Shown here piece by piece: positions 8,121-14,654 of a stretch of 24,403 nucleotides of DNA. Position 1 is the stretch's first letter. Each line of letters opens with the position of its first letter. A program made the position numbers and the translations under genes. Origin of the DNA: VAZQ01 sp035293945. GTDB lineage: Bacteria; Pseudomonadota; Alphaproteobacteria; Rhizobiales; Xanthobacteraceae. The stretch covers positions 1 through 24,403 of the forward strand of contig DATGLV010000021.1 in NCBI GenBank assembly GCA_035293945.1. The letters are read 5' to 3'. Below the pieces are notes generated by a model, which saw only the letters and a program-made list of their open reading frames with translations, had not been told where the DNA came from and ran no database searches.

Positions 8121-8588
8121 ATGGGCGAGCAATATTCTGCGAAGTGGAAGCACGACGGCGTGCAGGTGATACCGGCGGCCTCGCTCGATCCCAATACCGC
8201 GCAGACGCCCGGCATGGACCGCAAGACCGCGATCGACTTCGCCCGGGTCGGCGCCCGCAAGCTCTGGGCCGGCACCGTCAACATCAAGCCCAATGCCAAG
8301 ACCGGCGCCCATCACCATGGCGCGCTCGAGAGCGTGATCTATGTGATCCGCGGGCGTGCCCGCATGCGTTGGGGCGAGCACCTGGAATTCATCGCCGAGG
8401 CCGGGCCCGGCGATTTCATCTATGTGCCGCCCTACGTGCCGCATCAGGAAATCAACGCGAGCCCGACCGAGGTGCTCGAATGTGTGCTGGTGCGCAGCGA
8501 CAACGACGCCGTGGTGATCAACCTCGATATCGAGGGCGTCGAGAAGCCTGAGCAGGTCTTATGGGTTGATCCGATTCATCGCGGATAG
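8121..8588 (+). CDS. Small single-domain cupin protein inside the trp operon
   Basis: This 155-residue cytoplasmic protein has one cupin barrel. Cupin motif 1 is visible as G-A-H-H-H-G-A-L-E-S-V-I-Y-V-I-R-G, giving two or three metal-ligand histidines plus Glu. Motif 2 is visible as G-D-F-I-Y-V-P-P-Y-V-P-H-Q-E-I-N, which supplies the last histidine. The metal site therefore looks intact. The ATG at 8121 follows a GACGAGG site just behind the trpE stop. The gene lies 14 nt after trpE and 32 nt before trpG, so it is co-transcribed with anthranilate synthase. I do not recognise a specific function. A dioxygenase, an isomerase or a regulator sensing an aromatic intermediate are all possible, and position alone does not decide. 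Confidence 0.85.
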   Translation: MGEQYSAKWKHDGVQVIPAASLDPNTAQTPGMDRKTAIDFARVGARKLWAGTVNIKPNAKTGAHHHGALESVIYVIRGRARMRWGEHLEFIAEAGPGDFIYVPPYVPHQEINASPTEVLECVLVRSDNDAVVINLDIEGVEKPEQVLWVDPIHRG

Positions 8589-8620
8589 ACGGGCGGTCTT
8601 CGGACCATTAGAAGCAAGCC

Positions 8621-9247
8621 ATGACCGTTATCCTGATCGACAACTACGACAGCTTTACCTTCAACCTGTTCCACTATCTGGGCGGGCTGGGGGCGGATGT
8701 CGTGGTTCATCGCAACGACAAGATCGCAACCGAGGCGGTGATCGCGGCCGAGCCGGATGCCATCGTGCTGTCGCCGGGCCCCTGCACGCCCAACGATGCC
8801 GGCATCTGCCTCGACTTGATCCGCGCAGCCTCCCCGCGCATTCCGATCCTTGGCGTCTGTCTCGGCCATCAGGCGATCGGCCAGGCTTTCGGCGGCGAGG
8901 TGGTGCGAGCGCCGGCGCCGGTGCACGGAAAGCTGTCGCGGATCATCCATCAAAGTGAAGGCCTCTTCGCCGGGATCAATGGGCCATTTCAGGCCACGCG
9001 CTACCATTCGCTCGTGGTCGAGCGGAAAAGCTTGCCCCAGGATCTTGCGGTTGTGGCGGAGACGGAGGACCGGCTGATCATGGGGCTCGCACATGTTCGC
9101 CTGCCGGTGCACGGGGTGCAGTTTCATCCCGAGAGCATCGCCTCCGAGCACGGCCATCTCATTTTGCGAAATTTCCTCGACATTGCGGCGGCCTGGAATT
9201 CCGCCGCCGGGCGGCACACGCCCGACAAGCATCGCGCGACGCGCTAG
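8621..9247 (+). CDS. trpG: Anthranilate synthase component II, glutamine amidotransferase
   Basis: TrpG hydrolyses glutamine and channels ammonia to TrpE. The 208-residue protein is a class I glutamine amidotransferase. The N-terminus I-L-I-D-N-Y-D-S-F-T-F-N is diagnostic. The catalytic triad is C80 in G-V-C-L-G-H, with H169 and E171 in Q-F-H-P-E-S. The oxyanion-side motif S-P-G-P-C-T-P is also present. In many bacteria this protein also serves aminodeoxychorismate synthase (PabA role), which cannot be excluded here. It is separated from trpE by the cupin gene, a less common layout. trpD starts 25 nt after the stop. Confidence 0.96.
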   Translation: MTVILIDNYDSFTFNLFHYLGGLGADVVVHRNDKIATEAVIAAEPDAIVLSPGPCTPNDAGICLDLIRAASPRIPILGVCLGHQAIGQAFGGEVVRAPAPVHGKLSRIIHQSEGLFAGINGPFQATRYHSLVVERKSLPQDLAVVAETEDRLIMGLAHVRLPVHGVQFHPESIASEHGHLILRNFLDIAAAWNSAAGRHTPDKHRATR

Positions 9248-9272
9248 TCCATGAGTCCCGGGGGGGTGTCAC

Positions 9273-10289
9273 GTGAGCGATGATTTCAAGGCATTGATAG
9301 CAAAAGCGGCAACCGGGGCGGCACTCAGCCGCGAAGAGGCTGCGCAGGGTTTCGATCGGATGATGTCGGGGGAAGCGACCCCATCGCAGATGGGCGGCCT
9401 GTTGATGGCGCTGCGGGTCCGCGGTGAGACGGTTGATGAAATCACCGGGGCCGTCACCGTGATGCGCGAGAAGATGCTGCGCGTTGCCGCGCCAAGCGAT
9501 GCGATCGACGTGGTCGGCACGGGCGGGGACGCGTCAGGCTCCTACAACATTTCGACCTGCGCGGCTTTCATCGTGGCGGGCGCCGGGGTGCCGGTCGCCA
9601 AGCATGGCAATCGGGCGCTGTCCTCGCGGTCGGGCGCGGCCGATGTACTGTCCGCGCTTGGGGTTGCGATCGAGCTTACGCCGGAGGCGGTCGGGCACTG
9701 CATAGCTGAGGCCGGCATCGGCTTCATGTTTGCGCCCGCCCACCATCCGGCGATGAAGAACGTGGGGCCGACCCGGGTCGAGCTCGGCACGCGCACAATC
9801 TTCAATCTGCTCGGGCCGCTCTCCAATCCGGCGGGGGTGCGACGGCAGATGGTTGGTGTCTTCTCTCGGCACTGGATCGAGCCGCTGGCGCTGGTGTTGC
9901 GGAATTTGGGCTCGGAGGCGGCCTGGGTGGTGCATGGCTCCGACGGCCTCGATGAGATCACCATATCCGGGCCGACCTATGTGGCGGCGCTCGAACGCGG
10001 TGAGGTGCACACCTTCACCATCACACCGGAGGAGGTCGGCCTCGCGCGCGCCAAGCCTGAGGCGCTGCGCGGCGGCGATGCCCAGGACAATGCCCGGGCG
10101 CTGCTCGATGTGCTCAAGGGCAAGAAAGGTCCCTACCGCGACGTTGCGCTCCTCAATGCGGCAGCGGGACTGATCGTCGCGGCGCGGGCCAAAGACCTGC
10201 AACAGGCCGTCGCGATGGCGGTCAAATCGGTCGACTCCGGCGAGGCCGAAGGCCGTCTTGACCGGCTGATCGCGGTCTCCAATGGGTGA
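9273..10289 (+). CDS. trpD: Anthranilate phosphoribosyltransferase
   Basis: TrpD transfers the phosphoribosyl group of PRPP to anthranilate, the second step of the tryptophan branch. The 338-residue length fits the family. The PRPP-binding G-T-G-G-D motif is at about residues 82-86, followed by S-Y-N-I-S-T, and K-H-G-N-R and the S-S-R-S-G-A-A-D-V-L-S-A-L-G helix are present. The start is GTG at 9273, preceded by a G-rich stretch (GGGGGGTG) that can serve as ribosome site. It lies in the trpG-trpD-trpC order. A 128-nt gap holding a palindromic repeat separates it from trpC. Confidence 0.96.
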   Translation: MSDDFKALIAKAATGAALSREEAAQGFDRMMSGEATPSQMGGLLMALRVRGETVDEITGAVTVMREKMLRVAAPSDAIDVVGTGGDASGSYNISTCAAFIVAGAGVPVAKHGNRALSSRSGAADVLSALGVAIELTPEAVGHCIAEAGIGFMFAPAHHPAMKNVGPTRVELGTRTIFNLLGPLSNPAGVRRQMVGVFSRHWIEPLALVLRNLGSEAAWVVHGSDGLDEITISGPTYVAALERGEVHTFTITPEEVGLARAKPEALRGGDAQDNARALLDVLKGKKGPYRDVALLNAAAGLIVAARAKDLQQAVAMAVKSVDSGEAEGRLDRLIAVSNG

Positions 10290-10299
10290 GCAGCCTCCT

Positions 10300-10335
10300 C
10301 GTCCCGGGCTTGACCCAAGGGCTTGACCCGGGACG
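10300..10335. repeat. Palindromic intergenic repeat between trpD and trpC
   Basis: The arms CGTCCCGGG (10300-10308) and CCCGGGACG (10327-10335) are perfect inverted repeats. Inside them the 11-nt unit GGGCTTGACCC occurs twice in tandem (10306-10316 and 10319-10329), 2 nt apart. Sequences of this GGGCTTGACCCGGG type are, from memory, widely dispersed in Hyphomicrobiales genomes. The element could fold into a hairpin within the trp mRNA and modulate expression between trpD and trpC. Confidence 0.7.
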
Positions 10336-10417
10336 TTCCAGGCTACAGAGGCTTGAGCTTGAAAACGCGCGTCTTCGACGTGCTAATGGCCGAGACAGGT
10401 GGCGCCAAGACCTGAGC

Positions 10418-11272
10418 ATGCCCGACATTCTGACCATGATCGAGACGTACAAGCGTGCGGAGATCGCCGCCGCCAAGCGGGCGCACCCGCTCGCCACTCT
10501 CGAAGCGGCCGCCAAAGCCGCGGGTCCACCGCGCGGCTTTCTGGCCGCGATCGAGAAGAAGCTCGGGCAGACGCCGTATGCGCTTATTGCGGAGGTCAAA
10601 AAAGCAAGCCCCTCGAAGGGCCTCATACGCGCCGACTTCGATCCGCCGTGGCTGGCACGCGCCTATGAGCGTGGCGGCGCCGCCTGTCTCTCGGTATTGA
10701 CCGATACGCCGTGCTTCCAGGGCAAGGCCGAGGATCTCCAGGTGGCAAGGGCGGCTGTGAGCCTCCCGGTGCTGCGCAAGGATTTCATGTATGACCCTTA
10801 CCAGGTGATCGAGGCGCGCAGCTGGGGGGCCGATTGCATCCTGATCATCATGGCCGCGGTCGAGGATGCGGCGGCGCGCGACCTCGAACAGGCCGCGATG
10901 GCGCTCGGCATGGACGTGCTCCTCGAAGTGCACGACGAGGCCGAGCTCGAACGCGCGCTCAAGCTCCGCTCGCGGCTCATCGGCATCAATAATCGCAACC
11001 TCAAGACTTTCGAGACGACGCTTGCGACCGCCGAGCGCCTGGGGCGGCTCATTCCATCCGATCGCCTGGCGGTCGGCGAGAGCGGCATCTTCAAGCCGGC
11101 CGACCTCGAGCGCTTGTCGGCCGCCGGCATTTCGACCTTCCTGGTGGGCGAGAGCCTGATGCGGGAGGCCGACGTAGAAGCGGCAACGCGTGCACTGCTG
11201 GCGCCGTCTCCCTCCCTTCCCTCCCCCGCATGCGGGGGAGGGTCAGGGAGGGGGGACGCGGCGGCGGAGTAG
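10418..11272 (+). CDS. trpC: Indole-3-glycerol phosphate synthase
   Basis: TrpC closes the ring of carboxyphenylaminodeoxyribulose phosphate to indole-3-glycerol phosphate. The 284-residue (beta-alpha)8 barrel shows the catalytic and phosphate-binding motifs A-E-V-K-K-A-S-P-S-K-G, V-L-R-K-D-F, G-I-N-N-R-N-L-K-T-F and G-E-S-G-I. I chose the ATG at 10418 because the conserved M-P-D-I-L-T-M-I opening starts there; the upstream frame runs through the palindromic repeat. The ribosome site is weak. The last 20 or so codons (from about residue 264, after A-L-L-A-P) are read from a palindromic repeat and give a Pro/Ser/Gly-rich tail (S-L-P-S-P-A-C-G-G-G-S) unlike the family, so the native stop was probably displaced by the repeat. 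The stop overlaps the moaC ribosome site. Confidence 0.95.
   Translation: MPDILTMIETYKRAEIAAAKRAHPLATLEAAAKAAGPPRGFLAAIEKKLGQTPYALIAEVKKASPSKGLIRADFDPPWLARAYERGGAACLSVLTDTPCFQGKAEDLQVARAAVSLPVLRKDFMYDPYQVIEARSWGADCILIIMAAVEDAAARDLEQAAMALGMDVLLEVHDEAELERALKLRSRLIGINNRNLKTFETTLATAERLGRLIPSDRLAVGESGIFKPADLERLSAAGISTFLVGESLMREADVEAATRALLAPSPSLPSPACGGGSGRGDAAAE
11210..11252. repeat. Palindromic repeat overlapping the 3' end of trpC
   Basis: The core 11219-11242 is a perfect 24-nt palindrome (CCCTCCCCCGCA and its complement). The flanking arms CCCTCCC (11210-11216) and GGGAGGG (11246-11252) extend the stem past a small asymmetric internal loop. This C-rich/G-rich architecture is typical, as I remember it, of the dispersed intergenic palindromes in Bradyrhizobium-like genomes. 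It lies inside the reading frame of trpC and immediately before the moaC start, so it both codes for protein and forms a very stable mRNA hairpin. Confidence 0.85.
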
Positions 11273-11276
11273 CGTT

Positions 11277-11783
11277 GTGCGCAAAACCCAAACCAGCTCA
11301 AAGCCCAAGCCGCAGCTCACCCATCTCGCGCGCGGCGGCGATGCCCGCATGGTCGATGTATCCGGCAAGGCGGTCACCGCACGCGTTGCGGTCGCCGAGG
11401 GGCGGGTCGGCATGACGGCGGCAACGCTCGAGCTGGTGCTGGCCGGCAATGCCAAGAAGGGCGACGTGCTCGGCGCAGCCCGCATTGCCGGCATCATGGC
11501 GGGCAAGCGCACCCATGAGCTCATTCCGCTCTGCCACCCCCTTCCCGTCTCCAAGATCGCGGTCGAGATCACGCCTGAGCACAAGCCGCCGGGCCTCATC
11601 GTGCGCGCGACCGCGCAGGTGACCGGGCAGACCGGGGTCGAGATGGAAGCGCTGACGGCTGTGTCCGTCGCCTGCCTCACGATCTACGATATGGTGAAAG
11701 CGGTCGAACGCGGCATGCGTATCGAAGGCATCCGCCTGATCGAGAAAAGTGGCGGCAAGACCGGCCACTATCGGGCGCCGTAG
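11277..11783 (+). CDS. moaC: Cyclic pyranopterin monophosphate synthase
   Basis: MoaC converts the 3',8-cyclo-GTP product of MoaA to cyclic pyranopterin monophosphate in molybdenum cofactor synthesis. The 168-residue length is normal. The conserved M-V-D-V-S-G-K-A-V-T-A-R opening, H-E-L-I-P-L-C-H-P-L (H80, H87) and V-E-M-E-A-L-T-A-V-S-V-A with Y-D-M-V-K-A (D138, K141) are all present, so the active site looks complete. I chose GTG at 11277 because a GGAG site lies 7 nt upstream, overlapping the trpC stop. An ATG at 11190 in the same frame would run through the palindromic repeat inside trpC and give an unlikely N-terminus. The 4-nt gap to trpC implies translational coupling. Confidence 0.95.
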   Translation: MRKTQTSSKPKPQLTHLARGGDARMVDVSGKAVTARVAVAEGRVGMTAATLELVLAGNAKKGDVLGAARIAGIMAGKRTHELIPLCHPLPVSKIAVEITPEHKPPGLIVRATAQVTGQTGVEMEALTAVSVACLTIYDMVKAVERGMRIEGIRLIEKSGGKTGHYRAP

Positions 11784-11817
11784 AAAGTCAGCCAGGATTG
11801 CCCATCGGGAGTGAGCC

Positions 11818-13029
11818 GTGGCGTTGATGCCGGTTGCTGAAGCGCTGGAACGGGTGTTGCGGGACGCCACGCCCTTGGCTGCCGAGATGGCAGGCTTGGC
11901 GGATGCGCACGGCCGGGTGCTTGCGGATGATCTCAAAGCCCTGCGCACGCAGCCCCCGGTCGATGTCTCAGCCATGGATGGCTATGCGGTGCGCGCCCAG
12001 GATGTGGCCCAGGCTCCGGTCACGCTCGCGCTCGTCGGCGAGGTCGCTGCGGGCCATCCGTTCACCGGCGAGGTGGGCCGTGGCGAAGCGGCGCGCATCT
12101 TCACCGGCGGCGTTGTGCCGCGCGGCGCCGACACGGTCGTGATCCAGGAGCACACCACCCGCGCGGATCGGGTCGTCATCATCAACAGGCCAACCGGCAA
12201 GGGTCGCAATGTGCGCCCGCAGGGGCTCGATTTTACGGTCGAGGCGGTGCTCCTCAAGCGTGGTCACCGACTGGCGGATCGCCACCTCGCGCTGGCGGCG
12301 GCCATGAACCATGCCTCTGTGCCGGTGCATCGGCGGCCGAGAATCGCAGTGCTGGCGACCGGCGACGAGCTGGTGATGCCGGGGACCGATCCTTCCGCCG
12401 GCCAGATCGTCTATTCCAATGGCTTCGCCACGATGGCGATGGCACGTCGCCAAGGCTGCCAGGTCATTGATCTCGGAATCGCGCCCGACCGACTGCCGGA
12501 AACAATCGCCGCGATCCGCCGCGCGCGCGAGGAATGCGCCGATATCCTGGTCACCTCGGGCGGTGCCTCGGTCGGCGACCACGACCTGGTGCAGAAAGCG
12601 CTTGCCGAGGAAGGGCTCAAGCTCTCGTTCTGGAAGATCGCCATGCGCCCGGGCAGGCCGATGCTGCACGGCCGCCTCGGCGCCATGCACGTGCTCGGCC
12701 TGCCTGGCAATCCGGTTTCCTCATATGTCTGCTCGCATTTGTTCCTGCTGCCGCTGATCCGGAAGCTCTGCGGGCGCAGCGACATCGAGCCGGTGCCGCA
12801 GCAGGCGATCCTCGGCGCCGATCTGCCCGAGAACGACGAGCGCGCCGATTACCTGCGGGCAAAGCTCTCGGTTAGCCCGAACGGGCGCGAGGTGGCCACA
12901 GCCTTCCCGGTGCAAGACAGCTCCATGCTGGCCCCGCTCGCGGCCGCTGATTGCCTGCTGATTCGCGCGCCGCACGCGCCCGCGGCGCCCGCCGGCAGTC
13001 CCTGCCTGGTCCTGAGGCTCGGGCTATAG
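11818..13029 (+). CDS. moeA: Molybdopterin molybdenumtransferase
   Basis: MoeA inserts molybdate into adenylylated molybdopterin, the final step of molybdenum cofactor assembly. The 403-residue protein shows the family landmarks D-V-S-A-M-D-G-Y-A-V-R, the G-E-V-A-A-G segment, I-F-T-G-G-V-V-P-R-G-A-D, L-A-T-G-D-E-L-V, V-T-S-G-G-A-S-V-G-D-H-D at about 243-254 and L-P-G-N-P-V-S-S near 295. The start is GTG at 11818 with a GGGAGTGAG site; an ATG three codons later is an alternative. It follows moaC by 34 nt. The other cofactor genes (moaA, moaD, moaE, mogA) are not in the window, and the moaC-moeA pair next to trpC and lexA matches what I recall of related genomes. Confidence 0.95.
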   Translation: MALMPVAEALERVLRDATPLAAEMAGLADAHGRVLADDLKALRTQPPVDVSAMDGYAVRAQDVAQAPVTLALVGEVAAGHPFTGEVGRGEAARIFTGGVVPRGADTVVIQEHTTRADRVVIINRPTGKGRNVRPQGLDFTVEAVLLKRGHRLADRHLALAAAMNHASVPVHRRPRIAVLATGDELVMPGTDPSAGQIVYSNGFATMAMARRQGCQVIDLGIAPDRLPETIAAIRRAREECADILVTSGGASVGDHDLVQKALAEEGLKLSFWKIAMRPGRPMLHGRLGAMHVLGLPGNPVSSYVCSHLFLLPLIRKLCGRSDIEPVPQQAILGADLPENDERADYLRAKLSVSPNGREVATAFPVQDSSMLAPLAAADCLLIRAPHAPAAPAGSPCLVLRLGL

Positions 13030-13227
13030 GTCTTGCACCACTGCGAACACGCGATCCAGGAGCTCGAATGCGCCGCCATGAAGCGCGATTCTGTGGTGTC
13101 CCGGAAACCAGGGGGGTCGCTTCGCGTTGCCCGAATAACACGCTCCACACGCTGTATTCCGGCAATATGCATAGTGGCTAGTGCACTGAATAAATCCGCG
13201 ATTGCCAGACGCGCCGGACGGGATGGC

Positions 13228-13467
13228 GTGTATGAGCTCACGTTCGTGCTGGCAATACTGACAGCGGGAATCGCTGTGGCGGAAGCTGCGGGCAATTACA
13301 ATTGTGGAGCGAGCACGTGCATTTGTACTGGCAGCAGCGACTGTCAGGACATGCGGAATTCCGTCATATGTGGGGGTAGGCTGGCATGTCATGCCAGCTC
13401 GCAAAACCAGCTCATCTGCACTTGTCGCCGCCAAGACTTGAAGACTGGTCACATCCAGGCACGCTAG
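13228..13467 (+). CDS. Candidate small secreted cysteine-rich protein
   Basis: The reading frame encodes a hydrophobic stretch, L-T-F-V-L-A-I-L-T-A-G-I-A-V-A, ending in an A-E-A-A-G cleavage-like site. A mature part of about 55 residues follows, with eight cysteines spaced C-x4-C-x-C-x5-C-x8-C-x5-C-x9-C-x-C. Residues between the cysteines are polar, and the layout (two C-x-C units, one near each end) suggests a disulfide-bonded periplasmic or secreted protein. The start is uncertain. GTG at 13228 gives 79 residues but no positive n-region; GTG at 13174 or ATG at 13078 in the same frame give longer N-termini, and none has a strong ribosome site, so a lost start codon (pseudogene) is possible. 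I do not recognise a named family and assign no function. Confidence 0.5.
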   Translation: MYELTFVLAILTAGIAVAEAAGNYNCGASTCICTGSSDCQDMRNSVICGGRLACHASSQNQLICTCRRQDLKTGHIQAR

Positions 13468-13740
13468 CTTATCGAGGGTCACGCACCGCCTCTGCCACAG
13501 CGTAGGCATTCGTACAGAAGCCCCGGCAGGCGCCGCCTCCGATTGCCGCCGGCGAGAGTGTAGGCTCCCCCTCCCCCCTTGTCGGGGTCAAGAGCGCGGC
13601 CCACGGCGCGAATCAGCGAGCGCGCCGCCGTCCCGCCAGCAAGTGATTCGTTTGCTCGGACGTGGGTGTCGGTATTCGCCGATCGATGCTTAAGCCCACG
13701 CTTTGGCGGCCTCTAAGGTTGTTCACGTCAAATTAAATGG

Positions 13741-13769
13741 TTGCGGAACACATATCGAACAGATAGTGT
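13741..13769 (+). promoter_or_regulatory. Candidate lexA promoter
   Basis: TTGCGG (13741-13746) and TAGTGT (13764-13769) are separated by 17 nt. The LexA operator occupies the spacer and the adjacent palindrome covers the -10 hexamer, the arrangement expected of a self-repressed promoter. Confidence 0.5.
13746..13760. promoter_or_regulatory. LexA operator (SOS box), GAAC-N7-GAAC
   Basis: GAAC (13746-13749) and GAAC (13757-13760) are separated by seven nucleotides. This exactly fits the direct-repeat GTTC-N7-GTTC / GAAC-N7-GAAC operator known for alphaproteobacterial LexA. It lies upstream of lexA and between the candidate -35 and -10, implying autorepression relieved by DNA damage. Confidence 0.8.
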
Positions 13770-13786
13770 CTGTTCATGATTTGTTT
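13757..13786. promoter_or_regulatory. Second operator-like element: palindrome plus near-consensus GTTC-N7-GTTT
   Basis: GAACAGA (13757-13763) and TCTGTTC (13769-13775) form a perfect inverted repeat with a 5-nt centre. GTTC (13772-13775) is followed after 7 nt by GTTT (13783-13786), one base off the alphaproteobacterial SOS box in the opposite orientation. Together with the first box this makes a roughly 40-nt operator region over the promoter. Confidence 0.5.
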
Positions 13787-13920
13787 CGGCCGCGGCGAAC
13801 TTCGGCATCCTGATCGGGAAATAGCGGATCGGGAAGGCCGGGAGAGCGGAAGCACCCTTAAGGGGACTTTTCGTTCACAAGAGGTTAGGCGCTGCCCAGG
13901 ACCCCGGGGGAAATGCGACG

Positions 13921-14625
13921 ATGCTTACACGCAAGCAGTTCGAGCTTCTGCGCTTCATTCACGAGCGGTTGAAGGAGGCTGGCGTGCCGCCCTCCTTCGA
14001 CGAGATGAAGGATGCGCTCGACCTGCGCTCCAAATCGGGAATTCACCGGCTGATCACGGCGCTGGAGGAGCGCGGTTTCATTCGTCGCCTGCCCAATCGG
14101 GCGCGCGCCATCGAAGTGATCAAGCTGCCCGATTCGGTCGCCCATGGCATGGGGGCAACCCGCACCCGTGGGTTCACCCCAAGTGTCATCGAAGGCAATT
14201 TAGGGCGCGTGCGGGCGCCGGCGGAGGACGACAGCGGGCGCTCGGTTGCCGTCCCGGTCATGGGCCGCATTGCCGCCGGCACGCCGATCGAGGCAATCCA
14301 GACCAAGAGCCACGTGATCAACATGACGCCCGATATGCTGTCGAGCACGGGCGAGCATTTTGCACTGGAGGTGCGGGGCGATTCGATGATCGACGCCGGT
14401 ATTCTCGATGGTGATATCGCGCTGCTGCGTCGCACCGAAGAGGCCGATACCGGCGATATCGTGGTCGCCTTGATCGACGAGGAGGAGGCTACACTCAAGC
14501 GCTTCCGCCGCCGCGGCGCCTCCATAGCGCTCGAGCCCGCGAACACCGCCTACGAGGTGCGCATTCTGCCGCCCAATCGGGTACGCATCCAGGGCAAGTT
14601 GGTCGGGATTTTCCGCCGGTACTGA
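13921..14625 (+). CDS. lexA: LexA repressor, SOS response regulator
   Basis: LexA represses DNA-damage genes and self-cleaves when RecA filaments form. The 234-residue protein has an N-terminal winged helix (M-L-T-R-K-Q-F-E-L-L through G-I-H-R-L-I-T-A-L-E-E-R-G-F-I). Next comes a linker longer than in E. coli, as usual in alphaproteobacteria, and then the S24 autoprotease domain. The cleavage bond is A119-G120 in R-I-A-A-G-T. The catalytic serine is S155 in G-D-S-M-I-D-A-G and the lysine is K193 in A-T-L-K-R-F. Their 38-residue spacing agrees with the family. A GGGGGA stretch precedes the ATG. The operators upstream indicate self-regulation. It is convergent with glnS, 28 nt apart. Confidence 0.97.
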   Translation: MLTRKQFELLRFIHERLKEAGVPPSFDEMKDALDLRSKSGIHRLITALEERGFIRRLPNRARAIEVIKLPDSVAHGMGATRTRGFTPSVIEGNLGRVRAPAEDDSGRSVAVPVMGRIAAGTPIEAIQTKSHVINMTPDMLSSTGEHFALEVRGDSMIDAGILDGDIALLRRTEEADTGDIVVALIDEEEATLKRFRRRGASIALEPANTAYEVRILPPNRVRIQGKLVGIFRRY

Positions 14626-14654
14626 GGCGCGCCAACAACCCCACCGTCCGCGCC
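14626..14654. terminator. Weak hairpin in the lexA/glnS convergent gap
   Basis: GGCGCG (14626-14631) and CGCGCC (14649-14654) can pair across a 17-nt loop, directly after the lexA stop and up to the glnS stop. There is no T-tract on either strand. A shared terminator function is only suggested by position. Confidence 0.25.

Larger units (their letters stand above)
13468..13920. other. Intergenic region upstream of lexA
   Basis: This 453-nt gap has no convincing gene. A C-run/G-run stretch at about 13565-13590 looks like a decayed half of the palindromic repeat type seen at trpC/moaC. From 13741 on it holds the lexA promoter and operators, leaving a lexA leader of about 145 nt in which I see no leader peptide. 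Confidence 0.6.

Noticed and set aside
2742..13029. A molybdenum system joining the ModA-like protein with moaC and moeA
   Set aside because: The genes are about 8 kb apart on opposite strands, separated by tpiA, ppiD and the trp genes, and the ligand of the binding protein is unknown.
13776..14414. A 212-codon frame starting upstream of lexA and overlapping it
   Set aside because: It overlaps lexA in another frame, has no motif, and begins at the lexA operator region.
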